NCBI GenBank assembly: GCA_045642225.1
Contig: JAZUIN010000016.1
Span: forward strand, 1-64,000
Length of the DNA: 64,000 nt
From: RUG191 sp045642225
GTDB taxonomy: Bacteria; Bacillota; Clostridia; Lachnospirales; Lachnospiraceae
Direction: 5' to 3'
How positions within the stretch are numbered: the first letter of the stretch is position 1; the number at the start of each line of letters is the position of its first letter. Shown here in pieces: positions 1 through 8,815 of this stretch. The position numbers and the translations under genes were made by a program. The notes under the pieces are model-generated. The model worked only from the letters and a program-made list of their open reading frames with translations. It did no database searches and was not told where the DNA came from.

Positions 1-2
1 TG

Positions 3-281
3 TTATGTAGAAGGTTTGAAGAAAATGATCTTGATGATATGTTTGTTAACTGGGCGTCCGATCCTATGGTCCAATTAGAATATAGTGAAACAGTTTGCTC
101 AACAAAAGATGAGACCTGTGAACTCCTTAAAAAATACATAAACAGCTATTCAAGTTTAGATACATATCGCTTTGCGATTATTGAGAAAAGAAGCGGGAAG
201 AATGTTGGTTAAATAGCTCTTTGCAAGGTGTACTCAGATAGCGCAATTGGTGAAATAGAATACTGCATTGAAAAACAATAA
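3..281 (+). pseudogene. GNAT acetyltransferase remnant (RimJ/RimL-like), 5' end outside window
   Basis: Read in the frame starting at base 3, the edge encodes a RimJ/RimL-type GNAT N-terminus (LCRRFEENDLDDMFVNWASD, then a stretch ending in IIEKRSGKNVG). An in-frame TAA at 210-212 interrupts it, where family members usually have a Gln before the IALC strand. The frame continues to look like the family (IALCKVYSDSAIGEIEYCIE) up to a second TAA at 279-281. The acetyl-CoA binding half is not recognisable after that. I read it as a decayed gene next to another pseudogene. A recoded or sequencing-error stop is possible but less likely because there are two. Confidence 0.6.
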
Positions 282-401
282 TTGAATGAAGAAATGATTT
301 ATATGAAAAAGTTGAAGAGGTGGATGTTTTAGTCCATCTCTTCTTTGATTAATGAATTATAAAATGAAGTTATAGTTGTTGAGGTTATAGTTGTTGAGGT
401 T

Positions 402-1244
402 ACAGAAGAATACCTTAGGGACAGGTTATATGTAATTAGAGGTAAGAGGGTTCTGTTAGATGCTGATTTGGCAATAATATATGGATATACTATAAAACGA
501 TTAAATGAGTAGGTTAAAAGGAATATAAGCAAATCTCCAGCAGAATTTTATGTTTCAAATTACTGATGAGGAAGTAGAAGATTTGTGGTCGCAAAATGCG
601 ACCGCAAATATCAATTCGAAGTCTCGAAGTAAGCCATATGTTTTTACAGAGCAAGGGCTATATATGCTGATGACAGTATTAAAAGGAACATTAGCAGAAA
701 AGTAGAGTATCGCTCTAGTAAGAACATTTAAAAAATGAAAGATTACATATTAGAAAATTGTGACTTGATGAACAGCTTTGTATCGGAAGATGATGATAAA
801 TGGCTTATGTTCAATTCTAAGTTTAGCAGCGCAGATGAAGTGTTTGAGTCGATTTACAGGAAAGCCAAGCATGCAATCTATGTTGTAGATAATTATATCG
901 GTCTTAGAACTCTTGTCCATCTTAAGAATACTCCAGTAGGAGTTCAGAGCATAATATTTAGTGATAATGTTGGCGCTAATAAACTTCACAGCATAGAGCT
1001 TGCTGATTTCTGTAAAGAATATCCGACTGTGCAGATAAAAATGCAGAGGACATGTGGAATATTTCACGATAGATTTATTGTAATAGATTATGGAACAGCT
1101 GACGAAAGAGTGTTCGTTTGTGGAGCTTCGTCTAAAGATGCAGGTGCAAAAATAACAGCAATTGTTGAAGATTATGGAATTACAAAATATAAACCTATGA
1201 TAGATTCACTATTGCAGAATCCACAACTAGTGTTGCCACAATAG
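402..1244 (+). pseudogene. ORF6N-domain protein, multiply disrupted
   Basis: The translated pieces together make an ORF6N-domain (phage/mobile-element KilA-N-like DNA-binding) protein. Frame 402-545 gives EEYLRDRLYVIRGKRVLLDA with a TAG at 510-512. An extra T near 546-549 shifts the frame, and 550-705 gives MFQITDEEVEDLWSQNA and PYVFTEQGLYMLMTVLKG, ended by TAG at 703-705. Another shift near 733 restores the first frame. The intact tail 735-1244 (169 residues) is the phospholipase D-like C-terminal part (VDNYIGLRTLVHLKN, HDRFIVIDYG, CGASSKDAG). Two stops plus two frameshifts mean no functional full protein. The ATG at 735 has no ribosome binding site, so independent translation of the tail is unlikely. 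Confidence 0.75.
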
Positions 1245-1296
1245 GAGCGATGAAGTATGGTATTAGAGTTTACAGAAAATGAAATGAGAATGATAA

Positions 1297-1596
1297 TTGG
1301 TTCCTTGGATTTTTAATCCTGATGTTGAATGTAGCAATAAAAATGGTAAAGTATACGTAGAAATAGATATTAATAATGAGCATTTGGAAATAATATTGAA
1401 TGCTTTAAAGATTAATAATGCTAAATATAATTGTAGCTTTCGAGAACTATTTTTATATTATACTAAAGATGAAGCCGTATTGAGAGTAGCTGATGAAATT
1501 ACAGTCGTATTAAAAGATATACCAGAAGATAAGAAAGTAAAGTATAATAATCAAGAAATAGATTTGCTTAACAATATTCAGGAGGAAAAACAATGA
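1297..1596 (+). CDS. hypothetical protein, possibly 5'-frameshifted
   Basis: About 99 residues, no family recognised; acidic and Asn/Lys rich (IDINNEHLEIILNALKINN). The only start in this frame is a TTG at 1297 directly after stop codons and without a ribosome binding site. A good AGGAG (1243-1247) sits 9 bases before an ATG at 1257 in another frame, which reads MVLEFTENEMRMIIGSL and then stops at 1314-1316. The simplest reading is a gene starting at 1257 with a frameshift near 1297-1312. It overlaps the next gene by 4 bases (ATGA), so translation may be coupled. Function unknown. Confidence 0.4.
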   Translation: MVPWIFNPDVECSNKNGKVYVEIDINNEHLEIILNALKINNAKYNCSFRELFLYYTKDEAVLRVADEITVVLKDIPEDKKVKYNNQEIDLLNNIQEEKQ

Positions 1597-2219
1597 ATAC
1601 AAATAACATTACAATTCGTATAGAGAAAAAAGAAGAATATAGGGAAGTAGAGAATCTTGTAAGAGAATCATTCTGGAATGTATATCGTCCGGGATGTTTG
1701 GAGCATTATGTACTGAATCAGCTACGCAAGGATCCTGATTTTGTGACGGAACTTGATTTTGTTATGGAAGAAAATGGTAAGCTTATAGGTCAGAACATCT
1801 TTATGAAAGCTGAGATTAAGGCTGATGATGGTGGAGATATTCCTATCATGACCATGGGACCTATCTGTATTACACCAGAACTTAAAAGAAAAGGATACGG
1901 CAAAGTGTTGTTAGACTATTCTTTGGAAAAAGCCGCAGAAATGGGATGTGGAGCAGTGTGCTTTGAAGGGAATATTGACTTTTACGGCAAGAGCGGATTC
2001 ACATATGCCAGTGAATTTGGTATTCGTTATCATGGATTGCCAGAAGGAGAAGATGCTTCTTTTTTCCTTTGCAAGGAGTTAATACCAGGCTATCTTGATG
2101 GCGTGACTGGAGAATATGCGACACCTGCAGGTTACTTTGTGGATGAAGCTGAGGCAGAGAAGTTTGATAAGGCATTCCCATATAAGGAAAAACTCAAACT
2201 TCCGGGACAGCTCTTTTAA
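1593..2219 (+). CDS. GNAT family N-acetyltransferase
   Basis: 208-residue protein of the YhbS-like GNAT class, which transfers an acetyl group from acetyl-CoA to an amine; the acceptor is not predictable. Visible: an N-terminal GNAT strand-helix (ITIRIEKKEEYREVENLVRE), a central strand MTMGPICITPELKRKGYG that carries the acetyl-CoA pyrophosphate-binding loop (RKGYGKVLLDY), and a later FYGKSGF strand typical of these enzymes. ATG at 1593 follows AGGAGG at a spacing of 6 and overlaps the stop of the upstream small gene. No obvious functional partner nearby. Confidence 0.8.
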   Translation: MNTNNITIRIEKKEEYREVENLVRESFWNVYRPGCLEHYVLNQLRKDPDFVTELDFVMEENGKLIGQNIFMKAEIKADDGGDIPIMTMGPICITPELKRKGYGKVLLDYSLEKAAEMGCGAVCFEGNIDFYGKSGFTYASEFGIRYHGLPEGEDASFFLCKELIPGYLDGVTGEYATPAGYFVDEAEAEKFDKAFPYKEKLKLPGQLF

Positions 2220-2413
2220 ACTATGCGAAAACAAAATAGCATAGGAGAACAATAAGAGGGCATTTTAATATTTCTCCAAAATGAAGGATAAAGATATTGA
2301 CTTTCCTTCATTATTAGCTATGATTTAAAGAAAAGATAACACTTGAGTAAGGACAAGATGAGTTAGAGAAGAGTACGGCAGAGTAGTAGTTAATTAGAAA
2401 GGATACGGGGGTT

Positions 2414-3874
2414 ATGACAGAGAAAATAATTAGGGATTGTACGTTATGTTATGATGCACCTTGTAGCAAGGCTTGTGGAAATGTTGATGTAGAGCGAATA
2501 ATAAGAGCTTGTAAGTTTGACAATTTGGAAGCTATTGCATCGGAAATTAGTGCTGATTTATGTTCGGATTGTAATGCACAATGTGAAGAAGCTTGTCCTA
2601 AGAACATTAATATAAAAGAATTATTTAAAGAGTTAAATGATAAGAAAAAGGATTTGAATTTACAACAAAATGCAAAAGAAGTAGATTTGTCCTGCGATAT
2701 TTGTGGGGTAAAACTTGAAAATCCATTTATTTTATCGTCCTCGGTTGTAGCAAGTAATTATGAGATGTGCGCAAGAGCTTTTGATATGGGGTGGGCTGGA
2801 GCAGCATTTAAGACTATTTCTTGTATGGATATGCATGAAGCGTCTCCACGTTTTTCTGTATTGAAAAGTCATGATGGCACATTTAGCGGATTTAAAAATA
2901 TAGAACAGTTGTCAGATCATTCTGTAGAAGAAAATATGGAATGCATTAGAAAACTAAAGGCGGACTATCCTACTAAAGTTATAATTGCATCAATTATGGG
3001 TAGAAATGAAGCTGAATGGGAAGAATTAGCGCGTCTTTCTACAGAAGCGGGAGCAGATGTTATTGAACTTAATTTCTCTTGTCCTAACATGGAAGAGAAG
3101 GGTGTTGGAGTGGACATAGGTCAAGATTCAGGACTTGTAAAGCGATTTACAAGCGCAGCAAGACGAGGAACAAAGGCTCCAATTTTGGCCAAGATGACAC
3201 CTAACATTACTGATATGAGAATACCTGCTGAAGCTGCTATAGAAGGCGGAGCAGACGGAATTGCTGCAATAAATACAATAAAAAGTATTACAGGAGTAAA
3301 CGTTGATACATTAGTTGCTGCACCAGAAGTTAATGGTTTGTCATCCATAGGTGGATATTCAGGTCGCGCAGTTAAACCAATAGCACTTAGGTATATATCA
3401 GAAATGTGTTTGGATGAAAAAATAAAAGGTGCGCATCTTAGCGGAATGGGTGGAGTGTATACTTGGCGAGATGCTGTTGAATTTATGCTTTTAGGTGCAG
3501 GAAGTATTCAAATTACCACCGCAGTTATGGAATATGGTTATAGGATTATTGATGATTTGCTTCTAGGACTCAAATACTATTTGGCAAAAAACGATTATAA
3601 ATCCATATCTGATTTTGTCGGTAAAGCATCTGAAAAAGTTGTTGATACAACTGAATTAGAAAGAGATACGAGACTATTTCCAGTTTTTGATAATGATAAA
3701 TGTGATGGATGCGGTAGATGTTACATTTCATGTAGAGACGGTGGACATCAAGCCATTGAATTTGATAATGAAGCGCGTAGACCTAAATTGAATGGTAGAA
3801 AATGTGTAGGATGTCATTTGTGTTTGTTGGTTTGTCCTAATAATGCGATTCAAGTGGCTGAAAAGCGAGTATAA
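2414..3874 (+). CDS. PreA-like dihydropyrimidine/dihydroorotate dehydrogenase-type FMN and iron-sulfur protein
   Basis: 486 residues in three parts. Residues ~8-75 have two Cys clusters (CTLCYDAPCSKAC and CSDCNAQCEEACP), like the N-terminal iron-sulfur domain of dihydropyrimidine dehydrogenase and PreT. Residues ~95-400 form the FMN TIM barrel of the DHOD/PreA family, including the NFSCPN loop with the catalytic Cys. Residues ~430-480 have two ferredoxin motifs (CDGCGRCYISC and CVGCHLCLLVCP). The family reduces or oxidises pyrimidine-type rings. PreA is usually ~410 residues and works with PreT, which carries FAD and NAD(P)H sites. No PreT is adjacent, and the N-terminal cluster domain has been joined to PreA instead. 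The electron partner and the exact substrate are unknown. RBS is weak (GGGGGTT just before ATG). Confidence 0.75.
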   Translation: MTEKIIRDCTLCYDAPCSKACGNVDVERIIRACKFDNLEAIASEISADLCSDCNAQCEEACPKNINIKELFKELNDKKKDLNLQQNAKEVDLSCDICGVKLENPFILSSSVVASNYEMCARAFDMGWAGAAFKTISCMDMHEASPRFSVLKSHDGTFSGFKNIEQLSDHSVEENMECIRKLKADYPTKVIIASIMGRNEAEWEELARLSTEAGADVIELNFSCPNMEEKGVGVDIGQDSGLVKRFTSAARRGTKAPILAKMTPNITDMRIPAEAAIEGGADGIAAINTIKSITGVNVDTLVAAPEVNGLSSIGGYSGRAVKPIALRYISEMCLDEKIKGAHLSGMGGVYTWRDAVEFMLLGAGSIQITTAVMEYGYRIIDDLLLGLKYYLAKNDYKSISDFVGKASEKVVDTTELERDTRLFPVFDNDKCDGCGRCYISCRDGGHQAIEFDNEARRPKLNGRKCVGCHLCLLVCPNNAIQVAEKRV

Positions 3875-3925
3875 CAATAGGCCAAGTCCATAATAATATA
3901 CAGCTAAAATGATTAGGTTTACATT

Positions 3926-3954
3926 TAGTGACTACATAGTGACTCTATAGTGAT
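3926..3954. repeat. three 11-bp-spaced direct repeats upstream of the prepilin gene
   Basis: TAGTGACT occurs at 3926-3933 and 3937-3944, and TAGTGAT at 3948-3954, each exactly 11 bp after the last. One-turn spacing on the same DNA face is what tandem binding sites for a response regulator or similar activator look like. They lie ~85 bp before the prepilin ATG, next to an AT-rich stretch (AATTATAAAG) that may hold the -10. The bound protein is unknown. Confidence 0.45.
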
Positions 3955-4038
3955 AGAATTATAAAGATAGAATAGGATATTTGCGCTTACAGATATTTAT
4001 AATTTTCGTACAAAAAATAGTATGGAGGACTACATGTT

Positions 4039-4650
4039 ATGAAAAGAAAAATTAATAATAAAGGAGTATCTCTTATAGAGCTCTTGGTAGTAATTGGAAT
4101 TATGGTGGTTTTGACAGCAGTGCTTGCACCATTATTTGTCAAATACATAGATAGAGCAAAGCAAGTTAAGGTTGAAAAAGAAGCTAGTGAGTTTGTAAAA
4201 TCAGCACAGCTTGCATTTGTTGAAGTTGCTATGACAGGACAATCTCCAAAGAGTGATTCTATAAAGAATAGAACTGAAAAATCTAGTCCTTATTATAAGA
4301 ATGGAACTAAATACGGAAATGTTACTAACTGGACGGTACATAATGGAGTGGTTAAAACTGCTTCAAATGCACCTTTTGCTGAGAAATTATTTGAGTTATT
4401 AAACATATCTATAGGTAAAGAATGGCAAAGTGATAATGCTACAATACCGATTTCAACGAGTCAGCCAAAGATGAATCCAGCAGGATCCATGACGGACGAA
4501 TGTATTTTCCAATTGTTTTATGATAGTAATGGTAATATAATTGTTGAATATAGTAGAAAAGGATATTTTGTAAGAGTAGAGAATTCTACGGTTGTAGAAT
4601 CGGTTAAAGTAAAGAATTCTACAGATAAGCACTTTACATCATGGCAATAA
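4039..4650 (+). CDS. type IV prepilin-like protein
   Basis: 203 residues with a class III (type IV pilin) signal: basic leader MKRKINNKG, cleavage after Gly9, then VSLIELLVVIGIMVVLTAVL with Glu at +5 and a hydrophobic helix. The body after residue ~45 is an uncharacterised globular pilin domain. Expected to be cut and methylated by PilD-type peptidase and assembled in a pilus or pseudopilus at the cell surface, but no pilus machinery genes lie in this window. GGAGG at 4024-4028 is 10 bases from the ATG. The next gene, a membrane GGDEF protein, starts 15 bases downstream, suggesting an operon. Confidence 0.8.
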   Translation: MKRKINNKGVSLIELLVVIGIMVVLTAVLAPLFVKYIDRAKQVKVEKEASEFVKSAQLAFVEVAMTGQSPKSDSIKNRTEKSSPYYKNGTKYGNVTNWTVHNGVVKTASNAPFAEKLFELLNISIGKEWQSDNATIPISTSQPKMNPAGSMTDECIFQLFYDSNGNIIVEYSRKGYFVRVENSTVVESVKVKNSTDKHFTSWQ

Positions 4651-4665
4651 GAGAGGGGATGAAGG

Positions 4666-6024
4666 ATGGAACGTCACGAAATTGAAATTAAGGGAAAAGG
4701 TATAAGGGTACATGTGCTATCAGCTATTTTTATTCTAATAGGCGTGATTGTAATGATAGCTTCATATGTAGCAATTAGAAAAATATATAACAGATATGAT
4801 GAGATGGCGGATTCTTATCAGTTTGCTGAAATAGATAGAGAAGCAGCCGAAAGCTTCAAGACGGCATCAGATTATTTGACTAATCAAGCAAGACAATTTG
4901 TTGCAACTGGTGATGTGGTAAATGCTAATAATTATTTTGAAGAAGTAAATGATAATCAACGTAGAAATATTGCTTTAGATACAATGGGTGATGCAACTAA
5001 TCTTAGCGTTGAAAATGACTTGTTGAAAAATGCTATGCAACAGTCAGAAGAACTTGTTAAATATGAGGTTCACGCTATGAAGTTGACTGCACGTGCAATG
5101 AAAATTGACGAGTCAACATTGCCAAAGGAAGTTTCTTCGTATGTATTACCAGACAATGAAGTGTCTTTAAGTAGTGCTGAACAACAAAAGCTTGCTATTC
5201 AATTAGTGTTTGGTAAAGAATATGAATCGATTAAAGAGAAGATAAATTGGGAAGTAGAGCATGCAGGAATATTAGTTAAAGAAGAATCTGCAGTACAGTT
5301 CAGAAAAAGCGAAACTAGTTTGATTATAATGCTAGACGTAGCAACTGTATTAGTTTCTATCATGTTTGTACTTATAGTATTAATTTTTATCTTTGATACA
5401 CTTTTGGTAGTAAAACCAGCTAAGAAGTTTACGAAAGCGATTGATGAAGGGAAAGAACTTCCTATTATTGGAGGATATGAGTTTAGAAAATTTGCTAGAA
5501 AATATAATGAAGTATATCATTCTGATAAAATGAATAAAGATCTTCTTAAAGAACAAGGAGAAATTGATGAGCTTACGGGAGCACTTAAGGTAAATACAAT
5601 AGACACTGTTCGACATACTTTGTCACATCATAATGGCCCAATAGGAATTATGATGGTTGATATAGACAATTTTAGGTCGATAAAGGATGCAAATGGTTTT
5701 GAAATGGCTGACAAGGTCGTGAAAAAGGTTGCTGATCAATTCTTGATAAATATGAAGGATGTCGATTACATTGTAAGAATTAGTAAAGATGAATTTGAAC
5801 TATTTGTGCATAATGTAACTCCTGCAGATTCAGAGAGAATTGCCGAGATATTAAACAATATTAATAAAGCAATGAAGGATACTTCAGATGGGGTTGTAGA
5901 AGCTTCTATAAGTGTCGGTGTTGCATTCTCAGAAGATGGTTATGATGCTGAAGTTGAACGTAAAGCTGATATGGCGTTAAATAACGTAAAAGAAAATGCA
6001 CGAGGAACATGTAAGATTGTCTAG
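4666..6024 (+). CDS. membrane protein with degenerate GGDEF domain
   Basis: 452 residues. TM helix at ~14-38, an extracytoplasmic helical sensor region (~40-215), second TM at ~220-248, a short linker and a C-terminal GGDEF fold (~300-452; IGIMMVDIDNFRSIKDANGF is the substrate-binding region). The catalytic signature that should be GG(D/E)EF reads SKDEF (residues 373-377, bases 5782-5796). Loss of both glycines usually abolishes diguanylate cyclase activity, so this is more likely a c-di-GMP or GTP sensor, or a structural partner. Sits 15 bp after the prepilin gene, so a role in pilus control is a reasonable inference. Confidence 0.8.
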   Translation: MERHEIEIKGKGIRVHVLSAIFILIGVIVMIASYVAIRKIYNRYDEMADSYQFAEIDREAAESFKTASDYLTNQARQFVATGDVVNANNYFEEVNDNQRRNIALDTMGDATNLSVENDLLKNAMQQSEELVKYEVHAMKLTARAMKIDESTLPKEVSSYVLPDNEVSLSSAEQQKLAIQLVFGKEYESIKEKINWEVEHAGILVKEESAVQFRKSETSLIIMLDVATVLVSIMFVLIVLIFIFDTLLVVKPAKKFTKAIDEGKELPIIGGYEFRKFARKYNEVYHSDKMNKDLLKEQGEIDELTGALKVNTIDTVRHTLSHHNGPIGIMMVDIDNFRSIKDANGFEMADKVVKKVADQFLINMKDVDYIVRISKDEFELFVHNVTPADSERIAEILNNINKAMKDTSDGVVEASISVGVAFSEDGYDAEVERKADMALNNVKENARGTCKIV

Positions 6025-6190
6025 ATGATATATGAGTAGTACTTTGCGACATGGAATCTGTCATACCATAGTTGATAAATGTCCTTAGAAAGAATATTAT
6101 TGTATATTTTGTTGAAGTTACGAAGTTTAGAGAATTTGATAAATATATGAATAGTTACTAGATATACATAGTAATGGAAAGGAGTTTGTT

Positions 6191-6496
6191 ATGGTAAAGA
6201 AGATAAATAGCGAAGAATATAGAGAAGTAATTAAAGAGGGATATAGTTTGGTGGATTTCTATGCAGATTGGTGTGGACCATGTCAGATGTTAGCGCCAAT
6301 TGTGGAAGAAGTATCAAATGAAATTTCTAGTGTGTCATTTTACAAGCTTAATACAGATGAGAACACTCAGGTTGCAATTGAGAATAACATTTCTAGTATT
6401 CCTGCATTGGGATTATTTAAAGATGGTGAAAGAATAGATTTGTCTATCGGTTTGATATCTAAGGAAAAGCTTATTGATTTTATAAGTCGTTCCTAG
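6191..6496 (+). CDS. trxA: thioredoxin
   Basis: 101-residue single-domain thioredoxin with the active site WCGPC at residues ~27-31 in the usual context (LVDFYADWCGPCQMLAPIVEE) and the cis-proline loop (SSIPALGLFKDG). Reduces disulfides in cytoplasmic proteins, normally recycled by thioredoxin reductase, which is not nearby. AAAGGAG lies 6-7 bases before the ATG. The loop reads IPAL rather than the common VPTL; this is minor. It may be one of several thioredoxin paralogues in the genome. Confidence 0.85.
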   Translation: MVKKINSEEYREVIKEGYSLVDFYADWCGPCQMLAPIVEEVSNEISSVSFYKLNTDENTQVAIENNISSIPALGLFKDGERIDLSIGLISKEKLIDFISRS

Positions 6497-6562
6497 AATA
6501 TTATTAAAAAATGAAATTTTAATAAATAAAGAAAATGCTAGATTTGAAAATTGGGGGATGCT

Positions 6563-7351
6563 ATGAATACAAAAGTTTTTCGTGGGTTGAATATGACTTA
6601 TTCTGAGTTTGGTAATGGTAGTAAGAATCTACTTGTTTTGCCAGGCGTGGCAATTAGAAATGTAACTGATGTAGAGGAATTAGTAAAGAAACAATACGAA
6701 ATGCTATTAGATGAATATACTGTATATTTAGTGGATAGATGTAATAATGTTCCAGAAGGTTATAGTATAGAAGCTATGGCAGACGATACATATTCTTTGA
6801 TGAAAGAATTAGGTGTTGAGTTAATAGATGTATATGGAAATTCTCAGGGTTCAATGATTGCAATGTTTTTGGCAATTAAATATCCGGAAATGGTTGATAA
6901 ACTTGTGCTTGGTTCTACAACGAGTAGAATGACAGCGAGCGAATTTGAAACACTTAATACTTGGGGAAGGATGGCTAGTGAAAATAGAATAGAAGAACTA
7001 GTTCGCTATCAAATGGATTATTTGTATGAGAGTGAGGCTATAAAGTCAACGGTAGATTCTGCAGTTGAATATAATCTTGCTGCATCTCAAGAAGAGATAG
7101 ACCGATTCCCGATTTTAATTGATTCTATGAGAAATTTTGATGTATATGATAGGTTGAAAGATATAAAGGCAAAGACATTTGTTATAGCGGCTAAAGGCGA
7201 TAGAGTATTTAACTATCAAGCTTCTGTAGATATTGCAAATGCATTAAATTGCGACCTTTATTTGTACGATGAATCTTTTGGACATTGCGTGTGTGATGAA
7301 GCACCAGACTATGTTGAGAGAGTGTATAAATTTTTGACTGGAGATAAATAA
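6563..7351 (+). CDS. alpha/beta hydrolase
   Basis: 262 residues with the alpha/beta hydrolase fold: LLVLPGVAIRN oxyanion region, nucleophile elbow GNSQGS (~residue 99, DVYGNSQGSMIAMFLAIKYP), a later acid strand (KTFVIAAKGDRVF) and catalytic His near the end (DESFGHCVC). Substrate unknown. The start is taken at ATG 6563 because GGGGG at 6553-6557 lies 5 bases upstream; an upstream in-frame TTG at 6551 would add four residues but overlaps that binding site. The stop overlaps the ATG of pepD by one base (TAATG), so the two are translationally coupled. Confidence 0.8.
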   Translation: MNTKVFRGLNMTYSEFGNGSKNLLVLPGVAIRNVTDVEELVKKQYEMLLDEYTVYLVDRCNNVPEGYSIEAMADDTYSLMKELGVELIDVYGNSQGSMIAMFLAIKYPEMVDKLVLGSTTSRMTASEFETLNTWGRMASENRIEELVRYQMDYLYESEAIKSTVDSAVEYNLAASQEEIDRFPILIDSMRNFDVYDRLKDIKAKTFVIAAKGDRVFNYQASVDIANALNCDLYLYDESFGHCVCDEAPDYVERVYKFLTGDK

Positions 7352-8790
7352 TGGGAGTGTTATCAGAGCTTCAACCTGTAAATGTATTCAAATATTTCGA
7401 AGAGATTTGTAGTATTCCACATCCATCGTATAAGGAGGAGCAAATTAGTAACTATCTTGTGACTTTTGCTAAAGAGCGAGGATTGGAATATTATCAAGAC
7501 GACGTATTTAACGTGATTATAATTAAAGAAGCGTCAGAAGGATATGAGGATGTTGAACCATTGATTATTCAAGGTCATATGGACATGGTTGCTGAAAAGG
7601 TTAATGGCTGCGACAAAGATATGAATTGTGAAGGGTTAGACCTTGCAATCGATGGCGACTATGTGTTCGCGAAAGGTACAACACTTGGCGGAGATGACGG
7701 AATTGCTTTGGCGTATGCATTAGCAATATTAGATGATGATTCTATAAAGCATCCTAGATTAGAAGTGGTGTGTACAGTGTGCGAGGAAGTGGGATTAGAA
7801 GGCGCATCGCACATTGATGTATCTATGCTACAAGGCAAGAAGCTTCTTAATATTGATAGCGAAGAAGAAGGGGTTTTTCTTACAAGCTGCGCAGGCGGAT
7901 GTTGTGTAGAAGTTTTAGATACTTTTGATTTGGAAAATGTTAATGGTACAAGGATAAAGATTTCTATTAGTAATTTGACAGGCGGTCATTCTGGAGTAGA
8001 GATTAATAGAGGTAGAGCAAATGCACATTTGTTGTTAGGTCGCATTTTGAGAGATTTAGATGATGAAGCAGATTTTAATCTTCTTAGTGTAAAAGGCGGC
8101 AAGAAGGATAATGCTATCCCAAGAGAATGCATAGCTGAACTAATTGTTACTAATAGTATAGAAGCTGTAACAGCTACATTTAACAAGACGGTAAACGAAA
8201 TTAAGGAAGAGTATTCTGCCACAGATCCTGACATGGACGTGTCTGTGGAGTGGATTGGAGAAGTAGAAAGTCTTGCCCTTTCCTACAAAGATACAAAGAA
8301 GGTTATTGCTTTGGTGCAAGCGTTGCCAGCAAATGTGATTCGAATGAGTCAAGACATTGAAGGCTTAGTTGAGACTAGTCTTAATATGGGGATTATGTCA
8401 GTGGTTGACGGTGAGATGAAGCTTGGATTTTCGGTTAGAAGTTCAATTGATACAGCTAAGCAAGACTTGATCGATAGACTAAAGTATATAAGTGAAGCCT
8501 TCGGCGCTAAAGTGAAAATATATGGGAATTATCCAGCGTGGGAGTATAAGAAAGATTCTTCTTTAAGAGAAGACATGGTAAATATATATGAAAAAATGTA
8601 TGGAACAACTCCTAAGCTAGAGGCGATACATGCAGGATTAGAGTGTGGAATCTTTTGCGGGAAAAAGGATTTTGATTGTGTTTCATTTGGACCAAATGTT
8701 ATAGACATTCATACACCAGATGAGAAGTTGAGTATTAGTTCGACCAAAAGAGTATATGAATTTCTTTTGAATGTGATAGAATGTAAATAA
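7351..8790 (+). CDS. pepD: aminoacyl-histidine dipeptidase (peptidase M20C)
   Basis: 479 residues, the usual length for PepD/peptidase D, a cytoplasmic zinc metallo-dipeptidase of broad specificity. Seen in order: N-terminal EEICSIPHPSYKEE, metal-ligand strand IIQGHMDMV, the GGDDGIALAYALAIL motif with the bridging Asp, catalytic Glu-Glu in VCEEVGLEGA, the SGGCCVE/TGGHSGVEI lid-domain region, and C-terminal IHAGLECGIF and FGPNVIDIHTP with a metal His. Starts at the base where the hydrolase gene stops, so likely co-expressed with it. Confidence 0.88.
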   Translation: MGVLSELQPVNVFKYFEEICSIPHPSYKEEQISNYLVTFAKERGLEYYQDDVFNVIIIKEASEGYEDVEPLIIQGHMDMVAEKVNGCDKDMNCEGLDLAIDGDYVFAKGTTLGGDDGIALAYALAILDDDSIKHPRLEVVCTVCEEVGLEGASHIDVSMLQGKKLLNIDSEEEGVFLTSCAGGCCVEVLDTFDLENVNGTRIKISISNLTGGHSGVEINRGRANAHLLLGRILRDLDDEADFNLLSVKGGKKDNAIPRECIAELIVTNSIEAVTATFNKTVNEIKEEYSATDPDMDVSVEWIGEVESLALSYKDTKKVIALVQALPANVIRMSQDIEGLVETSLNMGIMSVVDGEMKLGFSVRSSIDTAKQDLIDRLKYISEAFGAKVKIYGNYPAWEYKKDSSLREDMVNIYEKMYGTTPKLEAIHAGLECGIFCGKKDFDCVSFGPNVIDIHTPDEKLSISSTKRVYEFLLNVIECK

Positions 8791-8815
8791 TAAGCAGCAT
8801 TTCGGAGGAAAAAAA

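Noticed and set aside
735..1244. Intact 169-residue phospholipase D-like protein
   Set aside because: No ribosome binding site, and the bases before it encode the missing ORF6N front in broken frames, so it is the tail of a pseudogene.
2220..2413. Degraded small gene before the PreA-like gene
   Set aside because: Fragments of 15 or so codons between many stops show no recognisable family. A CTATGC/GCATAG pair at its left lacks a T run.
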